Source: Clostridiales bacterium | GTDB taxonomy: Bacteria; Bacillota; Clostridia; Oscillospirales; CAG-382 | NCBI GenBank assembly: GCA_003343885.1 | Contig: QAKH01000015.1 | Coordinates: 1 to 5,968 of the forward strand | Length of the DNA: 5,968 nt | Direction: 5' to 3' | Shown: piece after piece, positions 1 to 4,032 of the stretch | How positions within the stretch are numbered: the first letter of the stretch is position 1 | How the letters are laid out: every line of letters begins with the position of its first letter | Position numbers and translations under genes: made by a program | Notes under the pieces: generated by a model | The model's database searches: none | Told to the model about the DNA's origin: nothing | The model's input: the letters and a program-made list of their open reading frames with translations, nothing else

Positions 1-21
1 ATTGCAGGCGGTCTTACCGCC
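1..21 (+). repeat. Left-edge partial copy of the 76-nt-period hairpin repeat
   Basis: The bases ATTGCAG followed by a perfect 6-bp hairpin (GGCGGT 7-12, loop CTT, ACCGCC 16-21) match the 3' part of the unit at 399-419, which also reads ATTGCAG and then a 6-bp hairpin with a 3-nt loop. Stem bases differ in a paired way: three base pairs are swapped G-C for C-G between the copies. The start of this unit lies outside the window. A second hairpin (36-53) follows, as one does after the 301-344 unit. Confidence 0.55.
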
Positions 22-35
22 CAAAAAAGTACCCG

Positions 36-53
36 GAGGGCTTGCGAGCCCTC
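36..53. repeat. Perfect 7-bp hairpin (GAGGGCT / AGCCCTC)
   Basis: The stem is 36-42 with 47-53 and the loop is TGCG. It is followed by CTCCC at 57-61. It occupies the same relative place as the 351-365 hairpin: after a 3-nt-loop hairpin and before a short ...TCCC tail. This suggests a repeated two-hairpin module. No T-run follows on either strand, so it is not a typical terminator. Confidence 0.5.
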
Positions 54-67
54 TCGACTCCCGGGGA

Positions 68-96
68 CGCCGTCAAATTTTTAAGATTTGACGGCG
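68..96. repeat. Strong 11-bp inverted repeat
   Basis: CGCCGTCAAAT (68-78) pairs perfectly with ATTTGACGGCG (86-96) around a 7-nt loop. This is the longest perfect stem in the window. Just to its right, positions 102-112 read on the minus strand as GCGAAATTTGC, which is 10/11 identical to GCGAAAATTGC at 393-403 on the plus strand, just before the hairpin at 405-419. This could therefore be an inverted, diverged copy of the same repeat. There is no U-rich tail for a terminator on either strand. Function unknown. Confidence 0.55.
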
Positions 97-237
97 ATAC
101 CGCAAATTTCGCAGTATGGCGGAAACGCATAAAAACACATTTTATTTTTACGCCTTAGCGGCATGGGGCTAACACAGGCGATGTTTTATGAGATTTTTTA
201 GTTTTGGCTATAATGGGGTTTTGGTTTGCCGTCTGAG

Positions 238-266
238 TTTTCGTGCTTTCGTTTATGGCACGAAAA
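238..266. repeat. 9-bp hairpin TTTTCGTGC / GCACGAAAA
   Basis: A perfect 9-bp inverted repeat (238-246 with 258-266) has an 11-nt loop. It is symmetric with T-rich and A-rich outer arms, so either strand ends its stem in a short T-run (TTTT on the minus-strand copy). It could serve as a weak terminator for a leftward transcript, but it is far from the end of the DUF4363 gene and sits among repeats. Confidence 0.4.
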
Positions 267-275
267 CGGGCACGG

Positions 276-322
276 TTTCGCGGAGGATTAATTTTGTTAA
301 TTTTGCTTGTTCGTCCGCGAAA
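276..322. repeat. 9-bp inverted repeat TTTCGCGGA / TCCGCGAAA
   Basis: The arms are 276-284 and 314-322, perfect, enclosing a 29-nt A/T-rich spacer with its own TTAA...TTAA dyad. The right arm is also the end of the conserved 22-nt head of the repeat unit at 301-322, so the left arm may be a remnant of an inverted neighbouring unit. Confidence 0.45.
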
Positions 323-344
323 GCTGGGGCGGCACATTGCCGCC
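301..344 (+). repeat. 76-nt-period repeat unit, copy with 7-bp hairpin
   Basis: The head TTTTGC...GTCCGCGAAA (301-322) matches 377-398 at 19 of 22 positions. It is followed by a perfect 7-bp hairpin (GGCGGCA 328-334, loop CAT, TGCCGCC 338-344). The whole 44-nt unit matches 377-420 at 34 of 44 positions without gaps, at an offset of exactly 76. The loop-closing pair is A-T here and T-A in the other copy, a compensatory change. I know no named family for it. Confidence 0.6.
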
Positions 345-350
345 GGGGTT

Positions 351-365
351 TGGGGCAGAGCCCCA
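351..365. repeat. TGGGGC-AGA-GCCCCA hairpin
   Basis: A 6-bp stem (351-356 with 360-365) closes a 3-nt loop. It follows the 328-344 hairpin by six bases and is followed by ATCCC. GGGGC/GCCCC hairpins of this look are frequent in intergenic regions of gut Clostridia (recollection, not searched). With the preceding hairpin it forms a two-hairpin module like 7-53. Confidence 0.5.
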
Positions 366-376
366 TAAATCCCTCG

Positions 377-420
377 TTTTGCATGCTTGTCCGCGAAAAT
401 TGCAGCGGCTCATAGCCGCA
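377..420 (+). repeat. 76-nt-period repeat unit, second complete copy
   Basis: The head 377-398 is 19/22 identical to 301-322. It is followed by a perfect 6-bp hairpin GCGGCT (405-410), loop CAT, AGCCGC (414-419). No second GGGGC-type hairpin follows; the unit ends 14 bases from the stop codon of the leftward DUF4363 gene. Confidence 0.6.
393..419 (-). terminator. Possible weak terminator of the leftward operon
   Basis: Read leftward, the DUF4363 stop codon is followed after 15 bases by the GCGGCT/AGCCGC hairpin (405-419), then TGCAATTTTC. The stem is GC-rich but short, and the T-run is short and offset by four bases, so this is a marginal rho-independent terminator. It is offered because no better one lies between the operon and the window edge. 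Confidence 0.3.
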
Positions 421-434
421 TCTATATTTTAATT

Positions 435-833
435 TTACAGAAGATTTCCGAATTTCAAACTCTCGTCAAATTTCATGTGGTCAAGCATATCATAAGCGTT
501 TTTCGCCTGCGCCAGAAAAGAAGGGTAGTCGCCGGATTCAAAATATGATACGGCAGGGATAAAGTACTCAAGAAATTTTCTGCTCACATTGTGGTCCATG
601 CTCAGGCATATATACGTTTCATAGCTTTTCCATTCCGAAAGTATTCGGTCAAGCTGCCGGGAAACCTGCTCCGTCTGCTCCTCCGGCATTTCTTCAAGTA
701 CCCCTGACGACTGCGGAAGCGCCTCAAGATACCCTGAAATTCTGTCGAAGAAGTTGTTTAAAACAAAGAAATTTATACATACAAAAACGATAACCGTCAA
801 AAACAGTATCGATGCTATTATAAGCGATTTCAT
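435..833 (-). CDS. DUF4363-type small membrane-anchored protein
   Basis: This encodes 132 residues starting MKSLIIAS. One hydrophobic segment (about residues 4-24) anchors it; the remainder is a predominantly charged, probably helical domain expected outside the membrane. Length, the N-terminal anchor, the WKS segment near residue 68 and a conserved-looking MDHN around 79-82 fit DUF4363, a family of unknown function found in Clostridia, commonly next to a DUF421 gene as here. The ATG at 831-833 has an AAGGAG ribosome binding site 7 nt upstream (841-846 read on the minus strand). It is 91 nt downstream of the DUF421 gene on the same strand with no terminator between them, so the two are probably one operon. 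No catalytic motif is seen. The family call rests on pattern memory and context, not a search. Confidence 0.72.
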   Translation of the reverse strand: MKSLIIASILFLTVIVFVCINFFVLNNFFDRISGYLEALPQSSGVLEEMPEEQTEQVSRQLDRILSEWKSYETYICLSMDHNVSRKFLEYFIPAVSYFESGDYPSFLAQAKNAYDMLDHMKFDESLKFGNLL

Positions 834-844
834 TGCTTTTCTCC

Positions 845-884
845 TTAAGTGATTTAAGTGTTTGTCTTATCGTCGTATTAAGTG
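845..884. repeat. Three copies of TTAAGTG in the operon spacer
   Basis: TTAAGTG occurs at 845-851, 854-860 and 878-884 (CACTTAA on the coding strand), in the 91-nt gap ahead of the DUF4363 gene. The copy nearest the gene overlaps the Shine-Dalgarno sequence. Short AT-rich heptamers recur by chance; a regulatory role is only a possibility. Confidence 0.25.
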
Positions 885-924
885 CTTGCCGAGATCAACT
901 TATTTAATAGGTTTACAGTCACAG

Positions 925-1617
925 TTAGTTTCCCTGATTCGGCTTTTTTTGTTTTTTTACTGCGTAAACCTCTTTTAAATCGTTAATGCCGAGATAAAAC
1001 ACTTCCGACAAATCCTCGTATCCGAGCTTTTCAAGCTCAATTCTTATGCGGTTTTCGGATATGTTTAACTGCTTCATCTGATCTCTGCAAAGATTTCCGT
1101 CTATTATAAGCGGATGCTCCGCGCCCGGCTCCGGTACGTTTTTTCCCATGTCTTCAGCCGAAACCGGTGCTTTTGACGCCTTTGGAAGAACCGATATTGT
1201 GCCGCTTGACTCAAGAAACGCATATGATATATCAGATACGCAGAAAACACCGCAATTTCTTGCAGCTCCCAAAAGCTCCTCCATAGTAATGCGCGCCTTT
1301 TTCATCTGTTCCTGGTCGATTGTTCCGGCTCTTACAAGCATAAGTGCGCTTCCCGCTATCATGGTACGGAATTTTTTTGATTTTACAGATATGAAGGAAA
1401 GAAAAACTTCAAGACAAATAAGGCTTATCGCCGGTAAAACACCGTATAAAAGCGGTATGGAATTGTTGGAAACAGGGTAGGAGGCAAGCTCGCTTACCAT
1501 AAAAGCCGTCACAAGCTCTGTCAGTTCAAGCTGCCCTATCTGCCGTTTTCCGGTTATACGCATCAGTACAACAATAAGTAAATACAGAAGTATTGTCCTT
1601 ATAAATACGTTTGCCAT
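925..1617 (-). CDS. DUF421 / YetF-type integral membrane protein
   Basis: This encodes 230 residues. The N-terminal part has about three membrane spans (roughly 5-21, 33-48 and 56-77) with the family-like motif RITGKRQIGQLELTELV (20-36) after the first span. The C-terminal soluble domain carries the typical segment ...SYAFLESSGTISVLPK (131-146), the 'LE..G..SV' signature of YetF-like proteins, and a second half from about residue 164. Members are conserved in Bacillota (B. subtilis YetF, YdfS, YkjA, YrbG) and are of poorly defined, possibly envelope or spore-related function. The start ATG (1615-1617) has AAAAAGGAG 8 nt upstream (AGGAG at 1626-1630, minus strand). A TATAAA (1662-1667, minus strand) could be its -10, but I see no matching -35. 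DUF4363 follows, a known pairing. Residues 150-167 form a proline-rich linker, where the family alignment would be weakest. Confidence 0.85.
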   Translation of the reverse strand: MANVFIRTILLYLLIVVLMRITGKRQIGQLELTELVTAFMVSELASYPVSNNSIPLLYGVLPAISLICLEVFLSFISVKSKKFRTMIAGSALMLVRAGTIDQEQMKKARITMEELLGAARNCGVFCVSDISYAFLESSGTISVLPKASKAPVSAEDMGKNVPEPGAEHPLIIDGNLCRDQMKQLNISENRIRIELEKLGYEDLSEVFYLGINDLKEVYAVKKQKKPNQGN

Positions 1618-1719
1618 CGAAATTTCTCCTTTTTCTCTATATTTTTATCTCATTTTCTCACTTTATACTTTTTTTAAACTCCCGAACGCCTTTTTTACTC
1701 CGGCAAAATTATGCAAAAA

Positions 1720-1753
1720 CCCAAAAAACCGCATGGTTGACAGCTTTTTTGGG
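1720..1753. repeat. 9-bp inverted repeat upstream of the M23 promoter
   Basis: CCCAAAAAA (1720-1728) and TTTTTTGGG (1745-1753) are perfect complements around a 16-nt loop that itself contains AACC-GCAT-GGTT (1727-1738) and a perfect TTGACA (1737-1742). It sits in the divergent spacer, ending 3 bases before the -35 of the rightward promoter. It could be an operator or a cruciform. A terminator is unlikely since it lies upstream of both flanking genes. Confidence 0.4.
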
Positions 1754-1756
1754 GGC

Positions 1757-1785
1757 TTGATTTTTTCTAACTTTTGGTGTATAAT
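1757..1785 (+). promoter_or_regulatory. Sigma-A type promoter for the M23 gene
   Basis: The -35 TTGATT (1757-1762), a 17-nt spacer and a perfect -10 TATAAT (1780-1785) form a good housekeeping promoter. Transcription should start near 1792, giving a leader of about 65 nt before the TTG start at 1857. A consensus TTGACA at 1737-1742 has only a T-run at -10 spacing and is not the preferred element. Confidence 0.75.
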
Positions 1786-1842
1786 ACTAATATCTTGGTG
1801 CATTGTAACTATTTTCATGTACTGTAAAAAACCTTTAAGGCT

Positions 1843-1848
1843 AAGGAG
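1843..1848 (+). promoter_or_regulatory. Ribosome binding site that fixes a TTG start
   Basis: AAGGAG lies 8 nt before the TTG at 1857. The first in-frame ATG (2067) has no comparable site, so the TTG is the likely start. A small dyad CCTTTAAGG (1832-1840) just upstream could pair with the Shine-Dalgarno sequence and dampen initiation; that is speculative. Confidence 0.8.
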
Positions 1849-1856
1849 ATGATAAA

Positions 1857-3896
1857 TTGAAGAACACCGAGTTTGATCCGATAGATTTGCACTCGGCTTA
1901 TTCACAGGATAATACCTCAATAGATCTTTCCTGTGAGAAGTGTGCAGAGTCGGACAATTCGACTTCTCAATTTGCCGAACAGGGACAGGATACAGAAAAA
2001 AGAACAAGTGTTCTATCTGATAATGTTTCACGTGAAACAATACTGTCCGGAAAGAACCCCCGGAAAATGTACAAATTGTTCAAGAAAGACGGAATGGGAA
2101 AGCTTGACAGTTTGTATAACGCAATATATTTGAGTTGTCATAATAGATATAATGAAACTGCGTCCGCAAAAAAGGACAAGTATAAAAACATACCGGAGCA
2201 TCCAAAGGGCTGGTCGCAGGATAAACAAAAGGTCCATAAGAACAATGTCTGGTCTTGTGCCTTGAAGGTCCTCGACGGTTTTGCCAAGCTGTCCGGAGCT
2301 GCCGGAAAAGTAAAGCAGAAGTTTGGCAGAGTGTTCAGAAAAGCCGCAAGGATTCCCCACCGTATGGATAATTCCATAAAGGCGGCAAAATCCTTTTCAT
2401 TGGTAATGGCTCGCTCGGTACTCCCGGCGTGCGCGGTGTTGTTTGCGGCGTACACGGCAGTAACTATTTCTTCTCATCTTAAAGAGAGCTATGCGGTAGC
2501 GGTTTATGTGGACGGTCAATATGCCGGCACGACGCTTAACATCAGCGATTTACTGAACTCTAAAAAGAACTACGAAAGCGATCTGTCAAAAAAATATGCG
2601 ACTCCTGTTGTTTTGGACTGTTCGCTTGAATTGGTACCGGTTAAAGCTGATGAGGATAACGTAATTGTTTCAGGCGATACGTCTGTTTTTGAAAAATACC
2701 TCGATGCTTTTACTGCACAGGGCTATGGTCTTTATATTGACGGAAAACTTGCTGCGGTAACAAAAACCGAAAAGTGGTTTTACGATGCAATTTCCGACTA
2801 TATTGATATTCAAAGGAACAGTTATATAAAAACGATAACCCACGACGGCGAAGAAGACGATGATGAAGTCGTTGAACAATTTGTTTACGATAACAATATT
2901 ACTGTTATCGCTGACAAGTATCCGGAAAGTTATTTTCTTTCCCGTTCACAGGTAAGAGAACTGTTTTCTCTTCCGGTACTATCGGATGAAGCCGCAAAAA
3001 ATCTGCAGTCCAATCTTCACTTTGTAGAGTGGGACGACTTTGAGAAATCCACAACAAGCAGGTTCACCTATTCATTAAAGCTCGATTACTCTAATTTGTC
3101 TTCGTCCTCTTCATATAACACAGACTCTGTCACGAATCAAGACGCAAAGGCGGCGTATCAGCTCCGTGCTGCAAGATCGGCTGAGCTTGTTAATGCCTCG
3201 GTTCCGGCTGAGACAGTGTCTGTTGATATTGTTGTTATAAAGGAAGAAAAAGACAGAGCTGTTATTCCGTACTCCACAGAATACATCTACGATGATGAAA
3301 TGCCGGAGGGAATGAGGCGTCTTGTTCAGAGCGGAAAAGACGGCGAAAAAGTTGTAACTTATAAAGCGACTTATAGCGCTGATAAGCTTCTGAAGCGTGA
3401 TATTGCCGCCGAACAGATTATTACCGAACCTGTCAGCAAGATTGTGCGCGTAGGTACAAAGGAGCTCACCGAAGAAGAAAAAGCTCTTATACCTACCGGA
3501 ACTTATATTTATCCGTATCAGGGCAAGATATCAAGCTATTTCGGCTGGCGTGTGCTCGGCGGTCAGAATAACTTCCACCAGGGGCTTGATATATGCGGTA
3601 CACGCGGCGATCCTGTTGTCGCGGCGGACGGCGGTGAGGTTATCGAGGTAGGATATACCTCCGGATACGGATTGTATTGCAAAATTCGTCACAATGAAGA
3701 TATTGTAACAAGATATGCCCATTGCGACAGCATCGACGTCGAGGTTGGCGACCTTGTAGGTCAAGGCTTCCAGATAGGTACCCTTGGCGATACCGGTAAC
3801 GCAACAGGTGTTCATGTGCATTTTGAAATTATAGATAACGGAGTTACGGTTGATCCTCTCCCATACATGACCGGTTCTCTTCCGTACGCATATTGA
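1857..3896 (+). CDS. Membrane-anchored G5-M23 (LytM-type) peptidoglycan endopeptidase
   Basis: This encodes 679 residues from a TTG start supported by AAGGAG. Residues 1-178 form a polar, Lys/Arg-rich cytoplasmic region without recognisable domain. Residues about 179-205 are one transmembrane helix, followed by an extracellular part. Residues 210-450 are a mixed region with a serine-rich stretch (413-419). A G5-like domain spans about 453-534 and the M23 domain about 550-672. All M23 active-site elements are present: HQGLD (Zn ligands H574, D578), YAHCD (catalytic H622) and HVHFE (H653, H655, the latter the third Zn ligand). It should therefore be an active zinc endopeptidase cutting peptide cross-bridges in the wall, with G5 a probable glycan- or wall-binding module. 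Codons 56-62 contain a perfect parS site and encode NVSRETI. It is monocistronic by its own promoter and terminator. Exact cleavage specificity cannot be read from sequence. Confidence 0.9.
   Translation: MKNTEFDPIDLHSAYSQDNTSIDLSCEKCAESDNSTSQFAEQGQDTEKRTSVLSDNVSRETILSGKNPRKMYKLFKKDGMGKLDSLYNAIYLSCHNRYNETASAKKDKYKNIPEHPKGWSQDKQKVHKNNVWSCALKVLDGFAKLSGAAGKVKQKFGRVFRKAARIPHRMDNSIKAAKSFSLVMARSVLPACAVLFAAYTAVTISSHLKESYAVAVYVDGQYAGTTLNISDLLNSKKNYESDLSKKYATPVVLDCSLELVPVKADEDNVIVSGDTSVFEKYLDAFTAQGYGLYIDGKLAAVTKTEKWFYDAISDYIDIQRNSYIKTITHDGEEDDDEVVEQFVYDNNITVIADKYPESYFLSRSQVRELFSLPVLSDEAAKNLQSNLHFVEWDDFEKSTTSRFTYSLKLDYSNLSSSSSYNTDSVTNQDAKAAYQLRAARSAELVNASVPAETVSVDIVVIKEEKDRAVIPYSTEYIYDDEMPEGMRRLVQSGKDGEKVVTYKATYSADKLLKRDIAAEQIITEPVSKIVRVGTKELTEEEKALIPTGTYIYPYQGKISSYFGWRVLGGQNNFHQGLDICGTRGDPVVAADGGEVIEVGYTSGYGLYCKIRHNEDIVTRYAHCDSIDVEVGDLVGQGFQIGTLGDTGNATGVHVHFEIIDNGVTVDPLPYMTGSLPYAY
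2024..2039. other. parS site (ParB binding), inside the M23 gene
   Basis: TGTTTCACGTGAAACA is a perfect 16-bp palindrome and an exact match to the Bacillus-type parS consensus TGTTNCACGTGAAACA. ParB (Spo0J) loads here, spreads, and recruits SMC near the replication origin. The site occupies codons 56-61 of the M23 gene and reads VSRET, in the part coding for the cytoplasmic N-terminus, upstream of the transmembrane helix. The flanks AA on the left and ATA on the right are shared with the second site at 4044. Confidence 0.93.
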
Positions 3897-3903
3897 TTGT
3901 TAT

Positions 3904-3934
3904 AAAGGGAACGGCTGCCGCTGTTCCTTTTTTT
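3904..3934 (+). terminator. Intrinsic terminator of the M23 gene
   Basis: GGAACGGC (3908-3915) pairs with GCTGTTCC (3920-3927) around a TGCC loop with one G-U pair. The stem can extend through the flanking A's, and seven T's follow (3928-3934). It begins eight bases after the TGA stop. It separates the M23 transcript from the next gene. Confidence 0.92.
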
Positions 3935-3988
3935 GTTTTATTTATGATTTTTACAAGCAAGCGCAGCGCTGAAATAGCCGTGCAGTTT

Positions 3989-3994
3989 TATAAT
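3989..3994 (+). promoter_or_regulatory. -10 element for the FAD oxidoreductase gene
   Basis: A perfect TATAAT lies 38 bases before the start codon and downstream of the M23 terminator. At 16-18 nt spacing the -35 region is GC-rich (around AGCGCTG) and matches TTGACA poorly, so the promoter may be weak or activator-dependent. A short dyad AGCGC-A-GCGCT (3960-3970) sits at the -35 position and could be a regulator site. Predicted transcription start is near 4001, about 43 bases before the parS site. Confidence 0.5.
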
Positions 3995-4015
3995 TTACAG
4001 CGCGCCGCATTTTAT

Positions 4016-4023
4016 GGAAGGTG
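4016..4023 (+). promoter_or_regulatory. Ribosome binding site for the FAD oxidoreductase
   Basis: GGAAGGTG lies 9 nt before the ATG at 4033 and supports that start. This matters because it places the downstream parS within the coding sequence (codons 4-9) rather than in the leader. The ATG at 4026 is out of frame with the protein. Confidence 0.7.
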
Positions 4024-4032
4024 TTATGAGAT

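Larger units (their letters stand above)
1..434. other. Gene-free, hairpin-rich intergenic region
   Basis: No credible coding region is seen in these 434 bases. The open frames on either strand (for example 188-415 on +) run through the hairpins and repeat units, lack a good ribosome binding site and resemble no family I know. The stretch alternates GC-rich perfect hairpins with T/A-rich linkers; each hairpin is listed separately. It lies downstream of the leftward DUF421-DUF4363 operon, and the next gene to the left is outside the window. It looks like the dispersed non-coding repeats common between genes in gut Clostridia; that comparison is from general knowledge, not a search. Confidence 0.7.

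Noticed and set aside
188..415. 75-codon open frame on the plus strand in the left intergenic region
   Set aside because: It runs through hairpins and both complete repeat units, has no good ribosome binding site, and its peptide is rich in Cys/Arg/Ser/Gly as expected of translated repeats.
1..420. CRISPR array or tRNA/rRNA fragment in the hairpin region
   Set aside because: Units are few, diverged and palindromic with no uniform spacers, and no tRNA cloverleaf or T-loop sequence is visible.
1898..1906. TTATTCACA, a match to the DnaA-box consensus
   Set aside because: It is a single copy inside coding sequence with no second box or AT-rich unwinding element next to it. It is not evidence for an origin by itself, despite the nearby parS sites.
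1663..2040. Minus-strand frame beginning MFHVKH
   Set aside because: The MFHVK start is simply parS read in another frame from a TTG. The frame is antisense to the M23 gene and covers its promoter.
1933..2133. Plus-strand frame containing MFHVKQ inside the M23 gene
   Set aside because: It is an out-of-frame shadow of the M23 gene, open by chance through the parS palindrome.
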